Shown here: one piece after another, positions 20,640 to 30,089 of the stretch
Numbering within the stretch: the stretch's first letter is position 1
Layout of the letters: each line of letters starts with the position of its first letter
DNA from: an uncultured Pelagibacteraceae bacterium
GTDB lineage: Bacteria > Pseudomonadota > Alphaproteobacteria > Pelagibacterales > Pelagibacteraceae
Direction: 5' to 3'
Length of the DNA: 64,000 bases
Assembly (NCBI GenBank): GCA_902525355.1
Contig: CABZGO010000006.1
Location: forward strand, 1 to 64,000
Notes under the pieces: model-generated
The model's database searches: none
What the model saw: the letters and a program-made list of their open reading frames with translations, nothing else
What the model was told of the DNA's origin: nothing
Made by a program: the position numbers and the translations under genes

Positions 20640-21971
20640 TTAAAAACCTAGGCTTTTGCCCATTATTTTATCAGGCAGCCAGGTAACAATTTCAGGGAAA
20701 ATGCACAATATTAATATAGCTAAAGCCATAATTATCATAAATGGAATAGATCCTTTTAATATTTCTGACAAACTTACATCTGGAGTAATACCTTTAATTA
20801 TATATAGATTTAATCCGACAGGTGGGGTAATAAGACCAATTTCCATATTTATAGTAAATACAATTGCAAACCAATATGGGTCAAATCCCAAGGTAGTTAT
20901 TACTGGTAATAATATTGCTGAGGTCATAACGATAACAGCTACCGGTGGTAAAAAGAAACCAGCTATTAATAAGAAAATATTTATTAATATAAATACTACC
21001 CATTTGTTAGAGCTTAACTCAACCATGCTCTGTGCTAATGATTGCGTCACATAAAGTTGGGATAATGTAAAAGCAAAAAGATAAGAGGCAGCAATGATAA
21101 ACATTATCATTACACTTTCCTTCATCGAAACTTTAACAATATTCCAAATCTTTTTTGGTTGATAAATTTTGTACACTACAGCGATCAATACAAAAACCAA
21201 GAATGCTCCTACACCTGACGCCTCTGAAGGTGTCGCAACTCCTCCGTATAGAACATACAAGACGCCAGCTATGATTGCTAAAAAGGGAAGAATTCTTGGT
21301 AATACTTCAATTTTTTCTTTGAAGGTTGGAGGGGTTCTATTTTTAAGTGCTTTTGCTGAATCCTTATCTATAAAATAACTATGTATAAGTGCCCACATTG
21401 CAAACATGCCTGCCAACATAAATCCAGGCACCAAACCACATAAAAATAATCTTCCAATTGATGTCCCCGTTGCTATTCCGTAAACAATTAAAACAATGCT
21501 TGGAGGAATTAAAACTCCTAGAGTACCTCCAGCAGCTATTGTTCCAGTTGCTATTTGATCTGAGTAACCTCTTTTTCTCATTTCAGGAATACCCATTGTT
21601 CCAATTGCTGCACATGTTGCAGGGCTTGATCCACTTAAAGCGGCGAAAACAGAGCATGCTCCAATATTAGATATTACCAATCCACCTGGAACCCTCCAAA
21701 GCCATCTATCTAATCCAGTGTATAAATCTTTTCCTGCAGGTGAATTAGCAACTGCCATTCCCATCAAAATAAACATTGGTATTGAAAGTAGAACAAAAGA
21801 ATTGAGACCTGCATAAAATGTTTCCGCAAAGACATCTAACATTTGAAATCCTTCAAATGCTACCAAAAGAGCTATAGAGACAAAGCTTAATCCAAATGCA
21901 ATTGGTATACCTGAAAATAAAACTATTAGTGTAAAAACTGCAACAATTACTGCTATTAATAAAGGGTCCAT
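20640..21971 (-). CDS. dctM: TRAP transporter large permease (DctM-like)
   Basis: 443 aa, about 12 TM; SGSSPATCAAIGTMGIPEMRKRGYSDQIATGTIAAGGTLGVLIPPSI. Confidence 0.95.
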   Translation of the reverse strand: MDPLLIAVIVAVFTLIVLFSGIPIAFGLSFVSIALLVAFEGFQMLDVFAETFYAGLNSFVLLSIPMFILMGMAVANSPAGKDLYTGLDRWLWRVPGGLVISNIGACSVFAALSGSSPATCAAIGTMGIPEMRKRGYSDQIATGTIAAGGTLGVLIPPSIVLIVYGIATGTSIGRLFLCGLVPGFMLAGMFAMWALIHSYFIDKDSAKALKNRTPPTFKEKIEVLPRILPFLAIIAGVLYVLYGGVATPSEASGVGAFLVFVLIAVVYKIYQPKKIWNIVKVSMKESVMIMFIIAASYLFAFTLSQLYVTQSLAQSMVELSSNKWVVFILINIFLLIAGFFLPPVAVIVMTSAILLPVITTLGFDPYWFAIVFTINMEIGLITPPVGLNLYIIKGITPDVSLSEILKGSIPFMIIMALAILILCIFPEIVTWLPDKIMGKSLGF

Positions 21972-22465
21972 TAATTATTATCCTCCTCATCAAAAAGTTT
22001 AATAATTTCAGCAATGTATTGAAGTATCATTAAAGCAGCACCGATCATCATAGATGAATAAGGTATCCATAAAGGGGGGTCCCAAACTGTTCCTGTTGAA
22101 TAATTTTTGGTAAAAGCTTCTTCGACCATGAGAAATCCAAAATAGAATAAAATTAAAAAAAATAATAAACTTATTAATGAGGTAAATATTTTAAGTCTTA
22201 AGATATTTTTTCTTGATAAAAAATCATATATCCATTCCATGCTAACATGAGCTTTTTCACTTAAAACATATGCACTTCCAATAAAAGTTGAAGCAACTAG
22301 CAACATTGTAACTAATTCTGTCTGCCATGTGATTGCTCTTTGAAAAAAATATCTTTCAAAGACAAGTTCCACAATTACTAAAATAGATAATATTAAAGCT
22401 AAAACAGCAAAAGCACCGCATGCTTTTGATGATAAATTGCAAAATTTTAAATATTTTTCTTTCAT
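21971..22465 (-). CDS. dctQ: TRAP transporter small permease (DctQ-like)
   Basis: Four TM small permease, translationally adjacent to dctM. Confidence 0.9.
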   Translation of the reverse strand: MKEKYLKFCNLSSKACGAFAVLALILSILVIVELVFERYFFQRAITWQTELVTMLLVASTFIGSAYVLSEKAHVSMEWIYDFLSRKNILRLKIFTSLISLLFFLILFYFGFLMVEEAFTKNYSTGTVWDPPLWIPYSSMMIGAALMILQYIAEIIKLFDEEDNN

Positions 22466-22470
22466 AAAAA

Positions 22471-22499
22471 AACCCCTATTTAATTTTTAAATAGGGGTT
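22471..22499 (-). terminator. Stem-loop with U-tract between dctP and dctQ: putative intrinsic terminator/attenuator
   Basis: Perfect 13-bp inverted repeat AACCCCTATTTAA (22471-22483) / TTAAATAGGGGTT (22487-22499), 3-nt loop. On the minus strand it is followed by an uninterrupted T run and then the dctQ ATG. Confidence 0.8.
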
Positions 22500-22514
22500 C
22501 TTTATATATCTTTT

Positions 22515-23525
22515 TTATTTAACTGCCAAAGCCATTTCCATCAGCTTATCGCCACCTGGAACTTTTTCAGCAAATGCTTTGTGTGAAGATTGTTTAGCTA
22601 TCTCAACCCATGCTGCGTGATCATTAGCATCCATATATACTAATTTTACTCCTGCTGCTTTATAAGCGTCTTCAAATTTTTTATCTAAATTTTCGACTTG
22701 CGCAGTCATATATTTTTCAGCAACTTTACCAGCTTTCATTAAAGCATCTTGTTGTTTTGAATTTAGTTTATCAAAACTCATTTTTGACATCAAAATTGGC
22801 TCATACATAAACCACAACCCAAATTTTCCTGGAGGTGTTGCACATGATACTTGCTCATAAATTTTATAACTTACAAAACTTCCAGAACTAGTATTTGCAC
22901 CTGTTAGTACTCCAGTTTGTAATCCGGTATAAATTTCTGAGGAAGGCATGCTCTGAATACCAGCACCAGCTGCTTCTAACATTTGGTTAAATGCTTTTCC
23001 AGCTGCTCTCATTACTTGTCCTTTAGCATCTGATGGATTTTTGATACATTTTGACTTTGATGCAAAACCGCCACCAAGCCATGCATCAGATAAAACGACA
23101 ACACCAGCATCATTAATAATTCTTTTAATCTCAGTCATCATTGGACCTTTATTAAATCTTAATGCATGATCATGGTTTTTAACTGTTCCTGGCATTAGAG
23201 TTGCATCAAATTCAGGATGAAATTTAGATGCATAAGCTAATGGAAATGCAGAAATATCTAACTGACCAGTTGTCATTGGTTTCCATTGTTCTTTTGGTTT
23301 ATATAATGATTTTGCTGGATAAATTCTAATATCTAAATCTACCCCTGCCTTTTTAACTTCATCAGCAATTATTTGAACCATTTCATGTCTTGGATCATAA
23401 GAACCATCAGCTCTAGGTGTCCCTGGCCATTGGTGACTTGCTTTGAGTGTAACAGCATATGCCGATCCAATTAATGAGAAAGCTAAAAATAATGTTGTGA
23501 AATAAAAACTTATTTTTTTAAACAT
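22515..23525 (-). CDS. dctP: TRAP transporter solute-binding protein (DctP-like)
   Basis: Signal peptide, LKASHQWPGTP, VMRAAGKAFNQMLEAAGAG, MPSSEIYTGLQTGVLTGAN. Confidence 0.94.
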   Translation of the reverse strand: MFKKISFYFTTLFLAFSLIGSAYAVTLKASHQWPGTPRADGSYDPRHEMVQIIADEVKKAGVDLDIRIYPAKSLYKPKEQWKPMTTGQLDISAFPLAYASKFHPEFDATLMPGTVKNHDHALRFNKGPMMTEIKRIINDAGVVVLSDAWLGGGFASKSKCIKNPSDAKGQVMRAAGKAFNQMLEAAGAGIQSMPSSEIYTGLQTGVLTGANTSSGSFVSYKIYEQVSCATPPGKFGLWFMYEPILMSKMSFDKLNSKQQDALMKAGKVAEKYMTAQVENLDKKFEDAYKAAGVKLVYMDANDHAAWVEIAKQSSHKAFAEKVPGGDKLMEMALAVK

Positions 23526-23612
23526 ATTTTCCCTCTTTAAATTAATTTAATAAACATATTAAATTGAACTTATGGGTAAGAGTCAATATAAGGAAATGTC
23601 GTATATTTTATT

Positions 23613-24755
23613 ATGGATGGACCACTAAAAAATTTATTAGTTGTTGATTTAACAAGGGTTTTGGTAGGACCTTATTGTACTATGATACTTTCAGATTTAG
23701 GCGCGAGAGTTATAAAAATTGAAGCACCTGAAACAGGTGATGATTCTAGAAAATTTGGACCTTTTGTTAAGGATTACTCTGCATACTTTATGTCATTAAA
23801 TAGAGGGAAAGAAAGTATAGCTTTGAATTTAAAGAATGATGAGGACAAAGAAATTTTTGATAAAATTCTATCTAAGGCAGATATTTTAGTAGAAAATTTT
23901 AAGCCTGGAACATTAGACAAATGGGGTTTTGGTTGGAAAGACGTAAATAAAAAATACCCTAAATTAATTTATGCATCAGCATCAGGATTTGGCCAAACTG
24001 GACCTTTAAAAGAGCTGCCTGCATATGACATGGTCGTTCAAGGTATGGGTGGTTTGATGAGTGTTACTGGTCATCCCAATTCTGAACCAACAAGGGTAGG
24101 AACTTCTATCGGTGATATTACTGCAGGTTTATTTACAGCAATTGGAATAAATGCAGCTTTATATGATAGACAAAAAACAGGAAAAGGATCATTCATAGAT
24201 GTGTCTATGCTAGATTGTCAAATAGCAATTTTAGAAAATGCAATTGCAAGATATCTTTCCAAAAATGAAATTCCAGAACCCATGGGTTCAAGACATCCTT
24301 CTATTGCTCCCTTTGAAGCTTTTAAAACAAAAGATAGTTACATAATTATTGCTGCAGGAAATGATAAACTTTTTGGAAAACTTTGTGAAGTATTAAAAAT
24401 TCCAGAAACTACAAATGATGAAAGATTTAATTCAAATTCGTTAAGATGTGAAAACATGAATCAATTAAAAGAAATTTTTGAAAAACAGTTAAGTTCAAAA
24501 TCTACAAATGAATGGATAAGAGAAATGGAGGCATTGAAAATTCCATGTGGACCAATTTTTAACATAAAACAAGCTGTAGAAAATCCTCAAATTAAAGAAA
24601 GAAATATGATTGTAAAATCTTACCACAAAATTATTGGTGAATTTAAATCTGCAGGAAACCCAATTAAAATGTCCACCTATAAAGATGAAACTACTAGGGG
24701 TAATATTCCTGATTTAGATGAGCACAGGGAAAAAATAATTAAGGAATTTACTTAA
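23613..24755 (+). CDS. class III (CaiB/BaiF) CoA-transferase
   Basis: MDGPLKNLLVVDLTRVLVGPYCTMILSDLGARVIKIEAPETGDDSR, LNLK, VENFKPGTLDKWG; divergent from the TRAP/MCD operon. Confidence 0.93.
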   Translation: MDGPLKNLLVVDLTRVLVGPYCTMILSDLGARVIKIEAPETGDDSRKFGPFVKDYSAYFMSLNRGKESIALNLKNDEDKEIFDKILSKADILVENFKPGTLDKWGFGWKDVNKKYPKLIYASASGFGQTGPLKELPAYDMVVQGMGGLMSVTGHPNSEPTRVGTSIGDITAGLFTAIGINAALYDRQKTGKGSFIDVSMLDCQIAILENAIARYLSKNEIPEPMGSRHPSIAPFEAFKTKDSYIIIAAGNDKLFGKLCEVLKIPETTNDERFNSNSLRCENMNQLKEIFEKQLSSKSTNEWIREMEALKIPCGPIFNIKQAVENPQIKERNMIVKSYHKIIGEFKSAGNPIKMSTYKDETTRGNIPDLDEHREKIIKEFT

Positions 24756-24756
24756 T

Positions 24757-25275
24757 TTATTCTTGATTTTCTGTTTCGTCAGATACAGTCTCTTCTTGAT
24801 CTTTCATTTCGTCTAATGAAACATCAGCCTCTTCATCTTGGATTTCTTCAACAGGATCTGAAGCGGGTTGTTCGGCTGTATTTTGTAACTCAGCTAAATC
24901 ATCTTTAGAAACTTGAATTTTTTCTGGAATTTTTCTAGCTCTCTTAGATGGAAGAATTGGTACACCGCTTTTTGAAATTTCACCTTTGTAAAGATTTTCA
25001 AAATCATCGCCAATATCATCTTCGTCCTCTGAAGTATCATCAATTTGCTCGACATGTTTTCTTAACTTGTAAACTGCAGCGTCTGTTAAATCAGGAACTT
25101 TAATTGTTTCCTCAGCTATTTCTCTTAATGCTATGACAGTGTTTTTGTCATTATCTCTATCTAAAGTGGGTTCTAATCCTGAATTAAGTTGGGTTGCTCT
25201 CTCCTTTGCAACTAATACTAATTCGTAAGGACTATCAACTTTATCTATACAATCTTCAACTGTAACTCTTGCCAT
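24757..25275 (-). CDS. rpoZ: DNA-directed RNA polymerase omega subunit with long acidic C-terminal extension
   Basis: [30 protein letters not shown] ... [15 protein letters not shown]; residues after about 80 are Asp/Glu rich. Confidence 0.93.
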   Translation of the reverse strand: MARVTVEDCIDKVDSPYELVLVAKERATQLNSGLEPTLDRDNDKNTVIALREIAEETIKVPDLTDAAVYKLRKHVEQIDDTSEDEDDIGDDFENLYKGEISKSGVPILPSKRARKIPEKIQVSKDDLAELQNTAEQPASDPVEEIQDEEADVSLDEMKDQEETVSDETENQE

Positions 25276-25317
25276 GAACGGTTAAATACACCCCGAATAT
25301 AAAAAAATCAAGGGGTA

Positions 25318-26526
25318 TTAAAGATAAACTGGATTTAATTTTTTTCTGATAGTGAAAAGTAAGGCTATAGAGCATGCAATTGCAATTGCTGCAATTAGTG
25401 CGATTTTTTCAATTGAAAATCCAGCATCAATAAAAAGACCAAATAATGCTGTGCCAAAAGCAGTTGCAAATACCATTAAAGCAGTAGTTAAAGCTTTAAT
25501 AGATCCAATATATTTTACACCATAAATTTCTGCCCATGTTGATGATCCTAGTAAATTGGCTAGACCGTTTGATATTCCAACCAATCCAAGAAATAAAAAT
25601 GCAGTTTGTGGAGCATCAAAATATATGATGACTAAAGTTCCTAAGAATAATGGAATATTCATATAGATTAGTAATTTTCTACTTGTAAATTTATCAATCA
25701 AATAACCAGCCACAATTAAAGTGATTACAGAAAAAAATGAGTAAGACATAAAAGATTGCGCAATTGTATATTCACCCCACCCTTTTGAATTAGTAACAAA
25801 TGATTGATATACAAATACTCCTGTTGCAATCCAGGGCATTGCTAACATATTTAATGAAACAATGTAAAATCTATAATCTCGAAGAACTTCGATTCTTTTC
25901 CAGTTTTTAATATTTTCCTCTTTTAATTTTTCATTTTGGCTACTCTCTCTGGTATCTAATTTCACATCTTTAACTAAAATGTAAGAAGCCAAAGGTAAAC
26001 AAATTAAAACTATTAAAGAAAAGATTACCCATAAATCTTGCCAAATAACAATTGTTAAAAGATAAACAATTAATACAGGCATTATAAATTCTGCAGAAGA
26101 TAAACCAAACCAAATAATGCTTAACGCTTTACCCCTCGATTTCGTAAAATATCTTGAAATAGTAGTTGAAGCTGTGTGAGACATTAATCCTTGTCCAGAA
26201 AACCTCATTAAAAATATTGCAACAAATAAAAAAGCTACTGACGATGTTTTGGAAAAGAAAAATGAGGAAAAAGATAAAAGTATCGTAACAAAGATTGCAA
26301 ATTTTATCACATTTACATCATCAATTTTTTTTCCAATCCAAATAAGAAGTAAACTACTAAAAAGAGTTGCTGATGCATAAATCGTGCCAAATTGTCCATG
26401 TGTTATAGAAAGGGTTTCTCTGATGCTTGAATTGAATAAACCTATAAAAAAACTCTGTCCAAAACACGAAAAAAATGTAAAAATAAAACCGAAAATAATT
26501 ACTTTTAAACTTAAACTTTTAAACAT
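25318..26526 (-). CDS. MFS transporter
   Basis: About 12 TM; SHTASTTISRYFTKSRGKALSIIWFGLSSAEFIMP. Confidence 0.85.
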   Translation of the reverse strand: MFKSLSLKVIIFGFIFTFFSCFGQSFFIGLFNSSIRETLSITHGQFGTIYASATLFSSLLLIWIGKKIDDVNVIKFAIFVTILLSFSSFFFSKTSSVAFLFVAIFLMRFSGQGLMSHTASTTISRYFTKSRGKALSIIWFGLSSAEFIMPVLIVYLLTIVIWQDLWVIFSLIVLICLPLASYILVKDVKLDTRESSQNEKLKEENIKNWKRIEVLRDYRFYIVSLNMLAMPWIATGVFVYQSFVTNSKGWGEYTIAQSFMSYSFFSVITLIVAGYLIDKFTSRKLLIYMNIPLFLGTLVIIYFDAPQTAFLFLGLVGISNGLANLLGSSTWAEIYGVKYIGSIKALTTALMVFATAFGTALFGLFIDAGFSIEKIALIAAIAIACSIALLFTIRKKLNPVYL

Positions 26527-26537
26527 ATAAATAATTT

Positions 26538-27410
26538 ATGACTTGTAATGTTGCTTTCATAGGTCTCGGGGTAATGGGTTATCCGATGGCTGGTTATATA
26601 TCAAAAGCTGGGCACAATGTAACTGTTTTTAATAGAACAACTGCTAAAGCTGAAAAATGGATTACTGAATATAAAGGTAAAATAGCATCAACACCAAAAG
26701 ATGCTGCAGAGGGTGCTGATTTTATTTTTACTTGTGTAGGTAATGATGAGGATTTGAAACAAGTTACTTTAGGTGAAAATGGATTATTTCATAGTGCTAA
26801 GGAAGGTTCAATCTACGTAGATAATTCAACTGTATCTGCAGAAGTATCGAGAGATCTTTATAGTAAAGCAAAAGAAAAAGGATTTGCATTTTTAGATGCA
26901 CCAATTTCTGGAGGTCAATCAGGTGCTGAAGGAGGAATTCTTACAGTTATGGTTGGAGGTGATGAAGAGGTTTTTAAAAAAGCAGAACCAGTAATTGATT
27001 GCTATAGTAAAAAAGTAAAATTAATTGGTCCATCAGGAAGTGGTCAACTGACCAAAATGATGAATCAAATGTGTATTGCAGGAGTTGTTCAAGGTTTATC
27101 AGAGGCTATTAATTTTGGAATAAATGCTGGTTTAGACATTGATAAAGTAATGGAAACAATATCAAAAGGTGCAGCACAATCTTGGCAAATGGAAAACAGA
27201 TATAAAACTATGGTTGAGGATAAATTTGATTATGGTTTTGCAGTTGATTGGATGAGAAAAGATTTAAAAATAGTTATTGAAGAAGCAAAAAGAAATGGTT
27301 CACCTGTCCCAATAACAGAAATTGTTGACGAATATTATGCAGATGTTCAAAAAATGGGTGGTAATCGTTGGGATAGTTCTAGTCTGATCGCTAGACTTAA
27401 AAAAAAATAA
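26538..27410 (+). CDS. NAD-binding beta-hydroxyacid dehydrogenase (3-hydroxyisobutyrate dehydrogenase / tartronate semialdehyde reductase family)
   Basis: VAFIGLGVMGYPMAGYISKAGHNVTVFNRT, DAPISGGQSGAEGGILTVMVGG, GSGQLTKMMNQ. Confidence 0.92.
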   Translation: MTCNVAFIGLGVMGYPMAGYISKAGHNVTVFNRTTAKAEKWITEYKGKIASTPKDAAEGADFIFTCVGNDEDLKQVTLGENGLFHSAKEGSIYVDNSTVSAEVSRDLYSKAKEKGFAFLDAPISGGQSGAEGGILTVMVGGDEEVFKKAEPVIDCYSKKVKLIGPSGSGQLTKMMNQMCIAGVVQGLSEAINFGINAGLDIDKVMETISKGAAQSWQMENRYKTMVEDKFDYGFAVDWMRKDLKIVIEEAKRNGSPVPITEIVDEYYADVQKMGGNRWDSSSLIARLKKK

Positions 27411-27417
27411 TAAACCA

Positions 27418-28023
27418 ATGTCAAATACTGTCCCATACTATGAGGACTTCTCTGAAATAAAGAAAAAAATTTGGTCAATGCTTGATGATGCGGTAACTAA
27501 TAGGTCATCACCTTTTCGAATTCCAGTTTTTGTTTGTGGTGATCAATCAGACTTTGATGGAAGAATTGTTGTTCTTAGAAAATCTGACCAATCAAATAAT
27601 CTTCTTCAGTTTCATAGCGATATAAGATCTGACAAAATTCCAAAATTAAAAAAAAATAAAAGTGCTGCTCTAATATTTTACGATAAAGAAGAAAAAATTC
27701 AGCTACGTGTTAAAGTTAATTGCATAGTCAATCATGATAATGAAATCACAGAGCAATCATGGTCAAAAACTGCTCACGTAAGTCGAAAATGTTATTTAGT
27801 AAACAATGGACCAGGAACAGAAACGGATGAACCAAGCTCAGGTTTAAGTGAAGATATTGAAAAATCAGGCTTTACGATGGAGCAAAGTGAAGAAGGTTAT
27901 AAAAACTTTACAGTAATACAATGTAATATTGAAAGTATTGAGTGGCTTTATCTTGCAGCAAAAGGTCATAGAAGAGCAAGATTTGATATTACAAATAATA
28001 ATCAAAACTGGCTAATTCCATAA
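27418..28023 (+). CDS. pyridoxamine 5'-phosphate oxidase-family protein
   Basis: PFRIPVFVCGDQSDFDGRIVVLRKSDQSNNLLQFHSDIRSDKIPKLKKNKSAALIFYDKEEKIQLRVK split-barrel FMN-binding pattern. Confidence 0.75.
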   Translation: MSNTVPYYEDFSEIKKKIWSMLDDAVTNRSSPFRIPVFVCGDQSDFDGRIVVLRKSDQSNNLLQFHSDIRSDKIPKLKKNKSAALIFYDKEEKIQLRVKVNCIVNHDNEITEQSWSKTAHVSRKCYLVNNGPGTETDEPSSGLSEDIEKSGFTMEQSEEGYKNFTVIQCNIESIEWLYLAAKGHRRARFDITNNNQNWLIP

Positions 28024-28025
28024 AA

Positions 28026-28229
28026 ATGTTAAGTGGATTTATTATTGCTGTAGCACTTGTATTAGGTGGCTTAGCTGTAATGAGATTTGGTATTTTCCAA
28101 ATCAGAAAGTTTAAAAAAGGTGAAACTAGAGTTACTAAGAAAGTTAGTGAACAAATAGCTTTTTTAATATTTTTTGTAATTATTTTAGGATTAATTGTTT
28201 ATTCTGTTAATGATTTGCTTTTTAGATAA
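28026..28229 (+). CDS. small membrane protein of unknown function
   Basis: 67 aa with two predicted TM segments, 2-nt gap from the upstream gene on the same strand. Confidence 0.55.
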   Translation: MLSGFIIAVALVLGGLAVMRFGIFQIRKFKKGETRVTKKVSEQIAFLIFFVIILGLIVYSVNDLLFR

Positions 28230-28230
28230 A

Positions 28231-29220
28231 TTAGTTTTCCTGATAAATTTCTAACTCATCTTCCCAAGATGCAGTAACATCTCTTCTAGCATAAAAACAT
28301 TGATATCCAATACCTTCTTCAGGTTCAAATTTATTATAGTCTTGTATGGTAACTTTCCATTTATCTTTTGAGAGGCAGGTAACTTCAAATGGGTCAAAAG
28401 GAGTATCTGAAGTAGGAGTAAAATAAACACTATCTTGCATATCTGGACAACTTTCAATGTCATGACCCCAATAATCATCATTCTTTGGATCTAAAGTATG
28501 ATTTGTTCCATCGCCTGACCTGCTCATCATATCTTTTGTTTTTTTAGTATTATGTCCTTCAATATAATTTGGCGAACATGTATAAATTCCTCCCATAGCA
28601 TGTAAAACCTCGTGTAAAATAAAATATCCAACCTCTTTTTTATTAAGTGGCCATTTTTTTTGATGTTTAGAAAATACATTGAATATTGGAAACCCACCGG
28701 AAAATGGCCAATCTTTATAACTAAAATCTCCAAAGTTAAAATAAATTTTTTTAGGATTATTCATACCACTGTTAATTATAGATCTTCCGAATACATTTGC
28801 ACAACTTCCCCATTTTGATTTTTTCATATCTTTTTTGGTTCTATTAACTCTAAGAAATGTAATATCTAGCTTTCCATCTTCACGTCTATCCCATTTTAAT
28901 TTCTGACCTTCACCATTATTAAAATTTGATTTTTTATTTGCTTTTGCAGTTTTCTTCAAAATCCAATTATCTGCAATTTCTACCCATTTTTCTACATCTC
29001 CATTTATATCCCCTTCTTTATCTTTAGAGTCCTTTAATAAAGTGTAAACAACATGAACTTGAAAATCATCATTAACATCTGGTTGATCCTCAAAAAATCT
29101 GCCCGGTTTTTTATCGCTATCTAAGACTACTGGAGTTGTGTTACTATCATAACATTTATCAGCATATGCATTTGAAATTATTAAAATAAATGAAGTAAGT
29201 ATTATTAATATCTTTTTCAT
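28231..29220 (-). CDS. secreted putative zinc metalloprotease-like protein, paralogue A
   Basis: N-terminal signal peptide; HEVLHAMGGIYTCSPNYIEGH; CPDMQDSVYFTPTSDTPFDP; homologous in sequence to the next ORF. Confidence 0.7.
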   Translation of the reverse strand: MKKILIILTSFILIISNAYADKCYDSNTTPVVLDSDKKPGRFFEDQPDVNDDFQVHVVYTLLKDSKDKEGDINGDVEKWVEIADNWILKKTAKANKKSNFNNGEGQKLKWDRREDGKLDITFLRVNRTKKDMKKSKWGSCANVFGRSIINSGMNNPKKIYFNFGDFSYKDWPFSGGFPIFNVFSKHQKKWPLNKKEVGYFILHEVLHAMGGIYTCSPNYIEGHNTKKTKDMMSRSGDGTNHTLDPKNDDYWGHDIESCPDMQDSVYFTPTSDTPFDPFEVTCLSKDKWKVTIQDYNKFEPEEGIGYQCFYARRDVTASWEDELEIYQEN

Positions 29221-29222
29221 CT

Positions 29223-30089
29223 CTAGAAATTATTGAACTCTTTATATCTATTATATGTACACCAAGTTCTTTTCTTTTTAATTTTTTTTAGTTTTTTATG
29301 AGAATATCTATCTCTCCATTCATAATTACTATCAGGAGAAATACCTCGCCCAACCTCTGCAGCCATTGCACATTTTAAGTAAACAGGATTAAATGGTGTA
29401 CTAGAAGTCGGTTCTAAAAAAACAGAGTCTTTAAAATCAGGACAAGTAGGATCTTTATGATTATATAATGATGAGCCCAAATTATACTTGTCTCCCCCAT
29501 CAGGCCCTCCAATTATTGTTCCAGACTTGTGTGATTTTTTAGCTCCTTTTGTGCATGGCCAAGCAAATCCATTTACATGCATTAATTCATGTAAGGTAAT
29601 TAGAATTCTTTTATTTTTACTTGGGTTATGTTTACTTTTTAAAAAAATATATCCATGATGCACGCTCCCTTGTCCACCATCCCTATGCCCTACATCTACC
29701 CATGCAAAATACAATTTATTTGGACTATTAAATCCTAATTTTGTTAAATAAGCGTCAGGATAGTTCATTCCATAATTTCCTTTATATTGTTTATCAAATC
29801 TAACAAAAGAAATATCCATTTTTCCATCTTCCCTTAAGTCATACCTAAACTTCTGATTACCCTTTGTCATTTCAAACATTTTTTCATTTGCTTCTAATAA
29901 CTCTTTCTCCATTTTTCCATTGATGTCCCATTCTCTATCCTCGCTATCTTTGTTTAAGAGATAAATAAAATGAACTTGAGGTTCATTAGTAACATCTGGT
30001 TGATCTTTAAAATATCTTCCAGCTTTTTCATCTGATGAAAAAACGGCATTTGAAAATAGGGAAAATACTATAATTAATATTTTAATCAT
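29223..30089 (-). CDS. secreted putative zinc metalloprotease-like protein, paralogue B
   Basis: Signal peptide; HELMHVNGFAWPCTKGAKKSH; CPDFKDSVFLEPTSSTPFNP; shares KAGRYFKDQPDV/KPGRFFEDQPDV block with paralogue A. Confidence 0.7.
   Translation of the reverse strand: MIKILIIVFSLFSNAVFSSDEKAGRYFKDQPDVTNEPQVHFIYLLNKDSEDREWDINGKMEKELLEANEKMFEMTKGNQKFRYDLREDGKMDISFVRFDKQYKGNYGMNYPDAYLTKLGFNSPNKLYFAWVDVGHRDGGQGSVHHGYIFLKSKHNPSKNKRILITLHELMHVNGFAWPCTKGAKKSHKSGTIIGGPDGGDKYNLGSSLYNHKDPTCPDFKDSVFLEPTSSTPFNPVYLKCAMAAEVGRGISPDSNYEWRDRYSHKKLKKIKKKRTWCTYNRYKEFNNF

Noticed and set aside
20656-21670. Plus-strand ORFs (20656-21054, 21169-21378, 21458-21670) inside dctM
   Set aside because: Antisense of a membrane permease gene; no independent support
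25291-25315. CCCC ... GGGG dyad between the MFS gene and rpoZ
   Set aside because: Only a 4-bp core stem with a 17-nt loop and an interrupted extension; too weak to call a terminator
28251-28733. Minus-strand ORFs 28251-28481 and 28527-28733
   Set aside because: Out-of-frame ORFs nested within the secreted HExxH gene, whose main frame has conserved paralogue motifs
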